64,000 nucleotides of DNA. Source: Acidimicrobiaceae bacterium. Lineage in GTDB: Bacteria > Actinomycetota > Acidimicrobiia > Acidimicrobiales > Ilumatobacteraceae. The notes under the pieces are model-generated. The model was not told where the DNA came from. It ran no database searches and saw only the letters and a list, made by a program, of their open reading frames with translations. Shown in pieces: positions 28,017 to 36,888 of the stretch. Both the position numbers and the translations under genes were made by a program. How positions within the stretch are numbered: the stretch's first letter is position 1; every line of letters starts with the position of its first letter. The DNA lies in the NCBI GenBank assembly GCA_947467375.1, contig CANIHL010000003.1, positions 1 to 64,000 on the forward strand, written 5' to 3'.

Positions 28017-28625
28017 ATGTTCGTTACCCGCCACTCTCCAGTCACCGATGCGGTGCTCAAGGACCAGTTGTGGACGCTGTATACCCGCTCGTACGCACGA
28101 ACTGCAGAAGAAGCCGTGACTCATGAAATGCTCGATCGGCTTGAATTCAACGATCAACTTGCTGACGCGACTAATCGTGCTTGGGTGGTGTGGGAAGACA
28201 ACATGCCGGTTGCGATGACCATGATTGCAACGGATGTTCGCCGAACTCGCTGGTTGAGTGAGCACTATTTCAAGAAAAACTATCCACAGCAATTTGCAAC
28301 GAACAAAGTGCATTACGTGGTGTGGGCAGTTGTCGATCCTTCGTATGTCACGAAGGGTGTCAGCATGTTTATGGCACGTCAGGCAATGGCCGTTGAGGCA
28401 CGAGAAGGCTCGTTATTGGTATTTGACATGCCAGAGTCGAATCAACCCAATGAGCAGGGTGGCGCTGCTGAGTTGATGTTCAGGATGGCGCGGCAAGTTG
28501 GTGGAGCTCATTTGGTTCCGCTCACTGTCCAGAGGTATTACGCACTCGATTTCTCTCCAGCGCTGGTTGAACAGCAGGAAACTGGCGCACAGACACCGAG
28601 TTCGCTGTCTGATTCAGTTCTTTAG
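28017..28625 (+). CDS. Protein of unknown function (possible GNAT-like fold)
   Basis: MFVTRHSPVTDAVLKDQLWTLYTRSY...; located immediately upstream of phoH. Confidence 0.6.
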   Translation: MFVTRHSPVTDAVLKDQLWTLYTRSYARTAEEAVTHEMLDRLEFNDQLADATNRAWVVWEDNMPVAMTMIATDVRRTRWLSEHYFKKNYPQQFATNKVHYVVWAVVDPSYVTKGVSMFMARQAMAVEAREGSLLVFDMPESNQPNEQGGAAELMFRMARQVGGAHLVPLTVQRYYALDFSPALVEQQETGAQTPSSLSDSVL

Positions 28626-28655
28626 CCAGTAATCCCCGCTAGATTTGGGGTCAAT

Positions 28656-29600
28656 ATGGCAGTCACGTTTGTTGTGCCCGGAGCACATCTGATGAGCGGA
28701 CTCCTCGGCGAACGCGATGAGCACCTGAAGTTCATTGAGGGTGAATTTGAAGATGTCGCCATCAGGGTTCGCGGTAATGAGGTTTCGATTACTGGACCGC
28801 AATCCGATGTTGTCTCACGCCTGTTTGAGGAATTGACCGCGTTATTGCAACGAGGCGAATCACTAGATCGATCGGTCTTGTCTCGGTCAATTGTGATGGT
28901 GCAAGCAAATGAGAAGCCAAGCTTGATTCTGACCGAAGATATTTTGCGCACAAGTAGCGGTAAAAACGTGCGCGCAAAGACTTCTGGCCAGCGAAAATAT
29001 ATTGAAGCGATCAGGGACAATGTCATCACATTTGGTATCGGTCCTGCAGGAACTGGTAAAAGCTGGCTTGCTGTGGCAATGGCGGTGCTTGCGCTGAACA
29101 CAAAACGCGTTCAGAGAATTATTTTGACGCGTCCAGCGGTTGAAGCAGGCGAGCGTTTGGGATTTTTGCCAGGTGACCTCACCGCAAAGATCGATCCATA
29201 TTTGCGCCCGCTCTATGACGCGCTGCACGACATGGTTGGTGCTGAAACGGCGAAGATGTATCTAGAAAAGCAAGTTGTTGAAGTTGCACCGCTTGCGTTC
29301 ATGCGCGGTCGAACGTTGAACAACAGTTTTGTCATTTTGGATGAAGCCCAGAACACCACTCCTGAGCAAATGAAGATGTTCCTGACGCGCATTGGATTTG
29401 GCTCCAAAGTTGTAGTTACTGGCGATACGACCCAAGTAGACGTACCTGATGGGCGAAGCGGGTTGCTCGGGGTTGAGCGAGTGCTCACCGGAATTAAAGA
29501 TTTAACGTTTGTCCATCTCGATGCAACCGATGTTGTTCGACATCGCATCGTTGCTGACATTGTCGCTGCATACGAAAAACAAACACCAAACCATGGCTGA
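28656..29600 (+). CDS. phoH: PhoH-family ATPase
   Basis: TFGIGPAGTGKSWLAVAMAV; FVILDEAQNTTPEQMKMFLTRIGFGSKVVVTGDTTQVD. Confidence 0.95.
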   Translation: MAVTFVVPGAHLMSGLLGERDEHLKFIEGEFEDVAIRVRGNEVSITGPQSDVVSRLFEELTALLQRGESLDRSVLSRSIVMVQANEKPSLILTEDILRTSSGKNVRAKTSGQRKYIEAIRDNVITFGIGPAGTGKSWLAVAMAVLALNTKRVQRIILTRPAVEAGERLGFLPGDLTAKIDPYLRPLYDALHDMVGAETAKMYLEKQVVEVAPLAFMRGRTLNNSFVILDEAQNTTPEQMKMFLTRIGFGSKVVVTGDTTQVDVPDGRSGLLGVERVLTGIKDLTFVHLDATDVVRHRIVADIVAAYEKQTPNHG

Positions 29601-30195
29601 ATCACGACCAGGCGTATCTAAACCACGACGTGTTGGCGGCGACGGCGAGCCAGAGGTGTTTATGGCTGACGAGCAACAGGATCTTGAAATTGATCTCGGT
29701 CGCTGGCAAAACTTGGCACTAGACGTATTGCGCGCTGAAGGTGTGAAGGGTCTAACCGAGATGACCGTGATGTTCATTGACGCTTCAACTATGACCGAGC
29801 TGAATTCGCAGTACATGGGTAAGGCTTATGCAACCGATGTGCTGTCATTCCCGCTCGATGCCGTTGAAGCAACGCGCACGCCAGGCCCAGGAGCAATGTC
29901 GAAATCTCCCGAGCCGGCACCATTAGATGTTTCGGAATTGCCATTGTTGTTAGGCGATGTAGTGATTTGCCCGAGCGTTGCTGTGGCACAGGCTCCTCGT
30001 CATGCAGGAACAGTTGACGATGAGATTGCCTTGCTCCTGGTGCACGGAATTTTGCATGTGCTTGGTAACGATCACGACAATCCAGAGTCAGAAGCAGCAA
30101 TGCACGCGCTAGAGCGAAAACACCTCGAAGCCTTTCATTGGGGTCACACAGCACCAGAGAATTTCCGACATATTCAGGAGATAGAAGAAAAATGA
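29593..30195 (+). CDS. ybeY: Endoribonuclease YbeY (rRNA maturation factor)
   Basis: C-terminal metal motif HGILHVLGNDH; overlaps the phoH end by 8 nt. Confidence 0.94.
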   Translation: MAESRPGVSKPRRVGGDGEPEVFMADEQQDLEIDLGRWQNLALDVLRAEGVKGLTEMTVMFIDASTMTELNSQYMGKAYATDVLSFPLDAVEATRTPGPGAMSKSPEPAPLDVSELPLLLGDVVICPSVAVAQAPRHAGTVDDEIALLLVHGILHVLGNDHDNPESEAAMHALERKHLEAFHWGHTAPENFRHIQEIEEK

Positions 30196-31472
30196 TATTT
30201 GCCCAAACGCCAACGGCAATCGACTATTGGATGCTTGCCGGCATCGGGCTCATTCTCGTAGTCCTCATTTTTCTTTCGCTTGCCGAAATGAGTTTGTCGC
30301 AGTTGACAAAACCGCGTGCGGCAGCACTTGCGGAAAAGGGAGCCAAGTCGGGCAAGGCGTTGGTTCGCCTTGCAGCAGAGCCAACCATGTGGGTGAACCC
30401 ATTGTTGCTTACGGTGAACGTCTGTCAAACCGTGCAGGCAACGCTGATGGGAATTGTGTCAGGCCGATTGTTTGGACCTGCTGGTGTTGCTGTTGGTGTG
30501 ATTATCAACGTGATGTTGTTCTTCGTGCTTGCAGAAGCAGTGCCAAAAACATACGCATTGCTCAACCCCGTTCGTGGTGCGACAACAACTGCACGCCCAA
30601 TTTCTTTGCTGGTGCGCTTTTGGCCATTGCGCGCTGCGTCAACAGTGTTGATCAAACTCACCAACGTCATTGTGAAGGGCGAGGGGCTAAAGCAAGGCCC
30701 GTTCATTGGCGAGCAAGAGTTCTTGGGAATAGTCGAGGCTGCTGCGCAGGAAAGTGTGATTGAACACGAAGAGCGCGAGCTCATCGAATCAATTATTGAA
30801 TTCGGCGACACTGTGGTGCGCGAAATCATGGTCCCACGACCTGATGCCATGTTTATTGATAGTGATCTCACCATCACACAGGCTCTTGATAAAGCGGTGG
30901 AAGACGGCTTCAGTCGTCTTCCCGTGTTGCGAAAAGATGACGACGACGTGGACGATGTTGTCGGCATCGTGTACGTGAAGGATCTAGTTATCGCCGAGCG
31001 CAAGGGCAATGGGGCTTCACCGATTACCGAACTCATTCGCGAAGTTGAAGTCGTTCCAGAAAATAAATTGGTTGCCGACCTGATGCGCAGCATGCAGGCC
31101 AAGAAATTCCACATGGTCATGGTTGCCGACGAATACGGAATCATTGTCGGTCTTGCAACGCTTGAAGATTGCTTGGAAGAACTGGTTGGAGAAATTGTCG
31201 ACGAACATGATGATGAAGATCTTTCGCTGCAGCATTTAGCAAACGGCGACTACTTGGTGGTTGGCTCGATGCCCATATCTCGACTCAACGACGAGCTTGA
31301 ATTAAAGGTTCCAGAGTCTGAATACGACACCATCGGCGGTTTTATTTTCGGAATGCTGGGGCACGTTCCTGTGCAAGGCGAATCAGTCGATTTCGATGGA
31401 TGGCGCATCAGTACTGAGACGCTTGATGGTCGCCGTATTCAGCAAGTACGCATCAGCGCCATTACGTCGTAA
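30192..31472 (+). CDS. CNNM/HlyC-CorC-type CBS-domain membrane protein
   Basis: N-terminal TM domain; GDTVVREIMVPRPDAMFID; VVGIVYVKDLV; ATLEDCLEELVGEIVDEHD; ATGA overlap with ybeY. Confidence 0.92.
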   Translation: MIFAQTPTAIDYWMLAGIGLILVVLIFLSLAEMSLSQLTKPRAAALAEKGAKSGKALVRLAAEPTMWVNPLLLTVNVCQTVQATLMGIVSGRLFGPAGVAVGVIINVMLFFVLAEAVPKTYALLNPVRGATTTARPISLLVRFWPLRAASTVLIKLTNVIVKGEGLKQGPFIGEQEFLGIVEAAAQESVIEHEERELIESIIEFGDTVVREIMVPRPDAMFIDSDLTITQALDKAVEDGFSRLPVLRKDDDDVDDVVGIVYVKDLVIAERKGNGASPITELIREVEVVPENKLVADLMRSMQAKKFHMVMVADEYGIIVGLATLEDCLEELVGEIVDEHDDEDLSLQHLANGDYLVVGSMPISRLNDELELKVPESEYDTIGGFIFGMLGHVPVQGESVDFDGWRISTETLDGRRIQQVRISAITS

Positions 31473-31489
31473 CGACTATCGTCGGGCGA

Positions 31490-32239
31490 ATGGACATTTC
31501 GCTTGAAGGAAAAGTAGCCCTCATTACCGGTGGATCTCGTGGAATTGGCTTAGCCATTGCCAAGTCGTATGCGGATTCTGGAGCGCAAGTAATGCTCACT
31601 TCCAGAAAGGAAGATGCACTTCGCGATGCTGCAACCTTCGTGGGTGGTGGTGCCTCGTACCTGGCAGGAAATGCAGGCGACACCGAATTTGCACAAAAGT
31701 GCGTAGGTACAACCCTCGAGCGATTCGGAAAGATCGACATCTTCGTCAATAACGCAGCAACAAACCCTTACTCGGGACCAACGCTTGAAGTGAGCGAATC
31801 CCAATTCGACAAAACGTTCCAGGTCAACCTACGTGGTCCGTTGTTTTGGTGTTCGCAAGTGTGGTCGCAACACATGAACGACAATCCTGGTGTCATCATC
31901 AATATTGCTTCAGTTGGTGGCCTTCGCGCAGAGGGAAGCCTTGGTGTGTACAACCTGACGAAGGCCGCTCTTATTCATCTCACCAGGCAATTGGCAGGCG
32001 AACTAGGGCTCACACGTGTTGTGGGAATAGCTCCGGGATTAGTGAAAACAGATTTTGCGCAAATGTTGGTCGACAACTACGGCGATTCTCTCGCTAAGCG
32101 CCTGCCACGTAAACGTTTAGGAGAACCTCAAGACATTGCAAACCTTGCAACATTTCTCGCTTCAGATTTAGCTAGCTGGATTACTGGCGAGACTTATGTA
32201 ATTGACGGCGGCGCAGGAGTTGCATCAGGCGCAATGTGA
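31490..32239 (+). CDS. SDR-family oxidoreductase
   Basis: TGGSRGIGLAIA; NNAATNP; YNLTKAAL; YVIDGGAGV. Confidence 0.9.
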   Translation: MDISLEGKVALITGGSRGIGLAIAKSYADSGAQVMLTSRKEDALRDAATFVGGGASYLAGNAGDTEFAQKCVGTTLERFGKIDIFVNNAATNPYSGPTLEVSESQFDKTFQVNLRGPLFWCSQVWSQHMNDNPGVIINIASVGGLRAEGSLGVYNLTKAALIHLTRQLAGELGLTRVVGIAPGLVKTDFAQMLVDNYGDSLAKRLPRKRLGEPQDIANLATFLASDLASWITGETYVIDGGAGVASGAM

Positions 32240-33453
32240 TTGCGCACTTCTGTGAAGAGCGTTGGTCCACCAACTGCAAGTGCCAGCAGACCAAGAACTG
32301 CGGCAGCAAGAAACGGCATACGCAAATTCGTTGAGTAAGCAATTTGCCCACCGATCAGTGCGCCGATTCCAATAGAGCCTGTTCCGATAAAGCGGTACAC
32401 GCTGTTCACGCGTCCGAATAACTCGGTTGGAATGACTCGTTGTCGTAGGGAAACCGTAACGACGTTCCACGTTGTGCTTGCGAGACCCATGAGGGAAGCC
32501 GCTATTGCTACTGCCCAAACGTAAGGCATAAAAAAATAGATGATGCCAACGAAACCAAACACAAAATATGAATAGACGATTGATTGTGCAATGCCAAGAC
32601 GTTTTGCGATCTTGTCTCCAAGTAGTCCACCTAGAATGGATCCGATTGCGGTGAGGGCCAGTAAGAAACCGTAAGCACGACCGGTGACACCTAGTTCTTC
32701 TGCTGCGTACTTCACAAAGATTGCATCGCCGAACATGGTGGTCATATTGGTGATGCCAAGCATGATGGCAAGCGTGCGAATGAGTTTGTTACTCCACAGC
32801 CAGCGAAGGCCTTCAGCAAGATCCGCTTTGAAACTCTTGCGCTGCTCCAGGGATTCGCTTTCCGCGACTGCACTTGATGGAATTCGAATGCTCGCCACCA
32901 GAACGGCTGCTAATGCAAACGAAGCGGCATCAACACCGAATGGGACGCCGACCGCTACAACGAATGCCCACGCACCAAGTGGCAATCCGATGAAGGTATT
33001 GGTGATCAGTTCAAGACTGGAAAGTCGCCCGTTTGCCTTTTCGAGAAGGTGATCAGGGACGATCTGCGGCAGAAAGGCTTGTGCCGACATATCGAAAATA
33101 ACTTCACAACAGCCAACGCCAACGAGAATTGCCATGAAAATCCAGATGGAAAGCGATCCTGTTGCTGCAGAGAACGCGATGAGCCCAAATAGTGCAGCAC
33201 GTATCAGGTTTGCAACCACCATCATTTTGCGGCGATCGAAACGATCGATGTACACGCCAGCCGGAAGCGAAAGTACGAGCCACGGGATCATGGAGCAAAA
33301 ACTGACCCCAGCAATGAGCCGCTCATCATTAGTGAGGGAGAGTGTGAGTAGAGGGGCGGCGGCATGCACCATGCCATCGCCGATATTAGAAACACCGCTT
33401 GCGACAAATTGGCGCCAATAGTTTGCAGGTAGCCGTTGATCGTTTGTGTCTAT
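32194..33453 (-). CDS. MFS transporter
   Basis: Multiple TM helices; GVYIDRFDRRKMMVVANLIRA. The 5' end shown is a putative ATA start in an ATAG overlap with the menE stop; the frame is open further upstream to 33639. Confidence 0.85.
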   Translation of the reverse strand: MDTNDQRLPANYWRQFVASGVSNIGDGMVHAAAPLLTLSLTNDERLIAGVSFCSMIPWLVLSLPAGVYIDRFDRRKMMVVANLIRAALFGLIAFSAATGSLSIWIFMAILVGVGCCEVIFDMSAQAFLPQIVPDHLLEKANGRLSSLELITNTFIGLPLGAWAFVVAVGVPFGVDAASFALAAVLVASIRIPSSAVAESESLEQRKSFKADLAEGLRWLWSNKLIRTLAIMLGITNMTTMFGDAIFVKYAAEELGVTGRAYGFLLALTAIGSILGGLLGDKIAKRLGIAQSIVYSYFVFGFVGIIYFFMPYVWAVAIAASLMGLASTTWNVVTVSLRQRVIPTELFGRVNSVYRFIGTGSIGIGALIGGQIAYSTNLRMPFLAAAVLGLLALAVGGPTLFTEVRNHIAPDATPAPPSIT

Positions 33454-34568
33454 TTCATTTTCCTTAACGTCTGGATGTCTACTTTGCCTAGAGATGTGGA
33501 GGGAATGTCCTGCACAATTCGTAGCTCGCTCGGAGCACAGAACGAGGGTAATTGATGTTTTACGTGCTGACGAACATATTCCAATGTCGGTGCACTTGCC
33601 CCGGATGAAACGATCCATGCAACAACGCGTTGACCCCACTGATCATCGTGGATTCCGCTGACCACAACTCGCTCCACGCCTGGAATTGTGGAGATGATCT
33701 TTTCAACGGGATGTGGCCAAACGTTTTCACCGCCTGTGATGATCATGTCATCGGTTCGACCGAACACTTGCAGTACGGAATTGTTTACCATTCCGCTATC
33801 TCCAGTTTGATACCAGCCATCCACTGTAGTTGGGGCTCCGGAGCAGCGGTAACTGCGAAACAGTGATGGGGACCGAACTTCAATGTGTTCATCAGAAATA
33901 CGAATGTCAACTCCATCCAGCTGCTGTCCGTTGTAGGCAATACCACCAAATGTTTCGGTCATGCCATAGGTCGTAATCACATTTGTTGGGAGTTCGGCGG
34001 GAGCTGCAGCGCCGCCGAGCAGGATAATTTCAAAAATCGCGGGGCCAATTCGACGCAACGTTGTAGGCACAAGTGAAACATGGGTTGCTCCTGCATCAAC
34101 AGCGGCTAACACGTCGGTTTCGTCAAACTTCGGAAGGATGCTGATTGGATTGCCGAAAATAAGTGACCGAGCAAGAATGCTAAATCCAGCAACATGCGAA
34201 ACTGGCAGACACAACAGCCAATGAGTAGAGGAGTTGGTGTTCAGTCGCGCTTGCGACATGTTAAGCAGCGCTCGAATTGAATCGTGCGTATGCACTACGC
34301 CCTTTGGGGTTCCAGTAGATCCACTCGTTGCAATGATCAGCGCGTCATTGTTATCAACTGGCTCGGAATTACTGAGGTTGACCGTGTTTCCGGACTCATC
34401 AATCACTAGTGATGGTTTGAATTGTGCGATTAATGAATCTTTTGCAGTTTGCGGGAGTCGTTGATCGATGGGAAACACCGCATCACCTGCTTCCCACGCA
34501 TGTCGCACATGGTTGGCAAACTTGGTGCTTGCCGGCATATCCAATGCAATGAGGCGATTCACGATCAT
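33450..34568 (-). CDS. menE: o-Succinylbenzoate-CoA ligase-like AMP-binding enzyme (MenE)
   Basis: IATSGSTGTPKGVVHTHDS; TYGMTETFGG; VFGRTDDMIITGGENVWP; short size and men-gene neighbourhood. Confidence 0.85.
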   Translation of the reverse strand: MIVNRLIALDMPASTKFANHVRHAWEAGDAVFPIDQRLPQTAKDSLIAQFKPSLVIDESGNTVNLSNSEPVDNNDALIIATSGSTGTPKGVVHTHDSIRALLNMSQARLNTNSSTHWLLCLPVSHVAGFSILARSLIFGNPISILPKFDETDVLAAVDAGATHVSLVPTTLRRIGPAIFEIILLGGAAAPAELPTNVITTYGMTETFGGIAYNGQQLDGVDIRISDEHIEVRSPSLFRSYRCSGAPTTVDGWYQTGDSGMVNNSVLQVFGRTDDMIITGGENVWPHPVEKIISTIPGVERVVVSGIHDDQWGQRVVAWIVSSGASAPTLEYVRQHVKHQLPSFCAPSELRIVQDIPSTSLGKVDIQTLRKMK

Positions 34569-34602
34569 CAGCGTAGGCGCTTAAAAGTGCGACACTAGAA
34601 GG

Positions 34603-35490
34603 ATGGAAAAACAACCAAGTGGCCTGCAACTGTGGATACTGGGAGCGCGCCCGCGCACATTGCCCGCGGCATTCGTACCTGTATTCGTTGCTTTTGGTAG
34701 AGCGATTTCTCAGGAAACCACTCACGCGAAAATGTGGTGGTGCGGCATATTCGCCCTCATCGTCAGTGTGGCTTTGCAAGTCGGTGTTAACTACGCAAAC
34801 GATTACTCAGATGGAATCAAGGGCACTGATAACAAGCGTGTTGGGCCATTGCGACTTGTTGGTTCGGGTTTGGTTCCGGCCAAAACGGTGAAGACAGCAG
34901 CGTTCATTGCGTTTGGTGTAGCAGCGGTGTTTGGTTTGTTCATTGCGCTGGCGACGACGCTTCTTCTTGTGCCACTTGGCGCGCTGTGCATTGCTGCTGG
35001 TTGGTTATACACGGGAGGCCCAAAGCCATACGGCTATTTGGGGTTCGGCGAGCTGTTCGTATTCGTGTTCTTCGGACTAGTTGCTACGAGTGGATCGGTA
35101 TATGCGATCACTCAAAAGATTGATGCAGAAACCGTGCTTGCCTCGTGCATCGTAGGTTTGCTCGCTTGTGCATTGCTCGTGGTGAATAATCTGCGCGATA
35201 TTCCTGGTGACACGATCGCCAATAAGTTGACGTTGGCGGTGCGCATGGGAGATGCCATGACGAGAAAGTTGTATTACGCCATGTACGTGTATGTGGTGCT
35301 CTTGATTGTGCTTATTGGAACTCAAGATCGCACAGTACTTATTGCACTGTTTGGTTTGATTGCTGCTTATCCTGCGCTGAAGTCGGTGAAATCTGGTGCT
35401 TTGGGCAGGGATCTGATTCCCGTGCTTGGAGCAACGGGTAAGGCGCAGCTGGCTATCGGTTTGCTACTTGCAGTCGGTTTAGCTCTGTAA
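34603..35490 (+). CDS. menA: 1,4-dihydroxy-2-naphthoate polyprenyltransferase
   Basis: LWILGARPRTLPAA; NYANDYSDGIKGTD; LRDIPGD; UbiA-like TM pattern. Confidence 0.92.
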   Translation: MEKQPSGLQLWILGARPRTLPAAFVPVFVAFGRAISQETTHAKMWWCGIFALIVSVALQVGVNYANDYSDGIKGTDNKRVGPLRLVGSGLVPAKTVKTAAFIAFGVAAVFGLFIALATTLLLVPLGALCIAAGWLYTGGPKPYGYLGFGELFVFVFFGLVATSGSVYAITQKIDAETVLASCIVGLLACALLVVNNLRDIPGDTIANKLTLAVRMGDAMTRKLYYAMYVYVVLLIVLIGTQDRTVLIALFGLIAAYPALKSVKSGALGRDLIPVLGATGKAQLAIGLLLAVGLAL

Positions 35491-36222
35491 CCACGAATTG
35501 ATTGACTCACCAAATGCGGCGGGTTGATCTAGGTGAGCGCTGTGGCCCGCTTTATCAATGATGTTCAGTGTTGATTTTGGAATGAGTTGTTTCATTCGTT
35601 TGGCAATCGCGACAAATTTTTCATCGCGAGAACCGGCGACGATGAGTACCGGAATTCGAATTTCGTGAAGTTCTGACCAGAACGGTTGCTGTTTCCCGGT
35701 TCCGCACGTGCGCAAACTACTTGCGAGTGACGCCGGTGAATTTCGGTTTCGATCACGTATTTCTGCGTCGGTAAATGATGATTTGTCGAATAGTGGCTGT
35801 TGTATCCATTCATTGATGAATGCAGAGGTGCCGATCTGTTCAATTCGTGTTGCCAGCGCATCATCGGAATGCACGCGTGCTTCGCGTTCGGAGTCGTCTT
35901 CGATGCCAGGAGTTCCGCTCACCAAAACGAGACCAGTCATTGCCTGAGGGTGTTGCATTACTGCGTGAAGCGCCATGCGTGCTCCCATGCTGTAACCCAC
36001 CAGAACTTTGCCAAATGCAATATCGGCGATGGCTTCTCCGGTCTCCTCTAATGAAAGCGAAATAGCTTGAGACTTTCCGTGGTCAGGAGCGTCAATAAAT
36101 GTGTTGGTTGAATCGTGAATGTTCTGTGCGGGGACCTTCCACGAATTTCCAGTTTGAGTGAAACCATGGACGAAACAGATATCACGCGATCCATTTCCTT
36201 GTGATTCGACATACAAACTCAT
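35479..36222 (-). CDS. Alpha/beta hydrolase, MenH-like
   Basis: CFVHGFTQTGNSW; VGYSMGARMAL; C-terminal GHSAHLDQPAAF; men-cluster context. Confidence 0.8.
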   Translation of the reverse strand: MSLYVESQGNGSRDICFVHGFTQTGNSWKVPAQNIHDSTNTFIDAPDHGKSQAISLSLEETGEAIADIAFGKVLVGYSMGARMALHAVMQHPQAMTGLVLVSGTPGIEDDSEREARVHSDDALATRIEQIGTSAFINEWIQQPLFDKSSFTDAEIRDRNRNSPASLASSLRTCGTGKQQPFWSELHEIRIPVLIVAGSRDEKFVAIAKRMKQLIPKSTLNIIDKAGHSAHLDQPAAFGESINSWLQS

Positions 36223-36869
36223 GCGCGTTCAAGAATCCTTTCAATGATGCGTTCGAACATTTCAACATCTTGTGCTCCGGGCACAGACCATTGACCATTG
36301 ACAATAAATGTTGGGACGGCGGTAACGCCGTATTCGGATGCTTCGGCAATCTCTGCGCGAATCTCACTGACGAGCGAATCGCTTTCAAGGAATGTGATTG
36401 CGTCTTGTCGTGGTATTCCAGCAGATTCAGCGCAGTCGGCGAGTACGGAAACCTCGCCAATGTTTAGGCCATTGGTGAAATACGCATCCATGATCTTTTC
36501 CTTCAGGTCAATTTGAACCGCTGCACCGTGTTGCTTCAGCGCGTAGCCCAGCATTCGATGGGCGAGGAATGTATTTGCCCGCACTGCGATATCCATGTTG
36601 AAGGTGATGTTGTCTTGCGCTGCAACGGAGGTGACGTGTTGAAGAATCTCGGTGGCCTTTTCCTGACCGCCAAACTTTTTGGCGTAAGCGTCCTTTGCAG
36701 GTGTCGGGGAATCGGTTGGAGCGGATGGGTCTAGCTGGAAAGGGCGGAACACATATTCCACATCAACATCGACTCCGCGTTCTCGTAGGCGCGAAATTGC
36801 CGTCTCAAAACGCCGTTTTCCGATAAAACACCATGGACATATGACGTCGGAGAAGATTTCTATGCGCAT
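36219..36869 (-). CDS. DsbA/FrnE-family thiol oxidoreductase
   Basis: MRIEIFSDVICPWCFIGKRRFE; GVTAVPTFIVNGQWSVPGAQ. Confidence 0.9.
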   Translation of the reverse strand: MRIEIFSDVICPWCFIGKRRFETAISRLRERGVDVDVEYVFRPFQLDPSAPTDSPTPAKDAYAKKFGGQEKATEILQHVTSVAAQDNITFNMDIAVRANTFLAHRMLGYALKQHGAAVQIDLKEKIMDAYFTNGLNIGEVSVLADCAESAGIPRQDAITFLESDSLVSEIRAEIAEASEYGVTAVPTFIVNGQWSVPGAQDVEMFERIIERILERA

Positions 36870-36888
36870 AGGTGCCACGATAGAGGGG

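Noticed and set aside
29509-29592. N-terminal extension of YbeY in the ORF track
   Set aside because: Lies inside phoH; ATG 29593 gives the expected protein with a small overlap.
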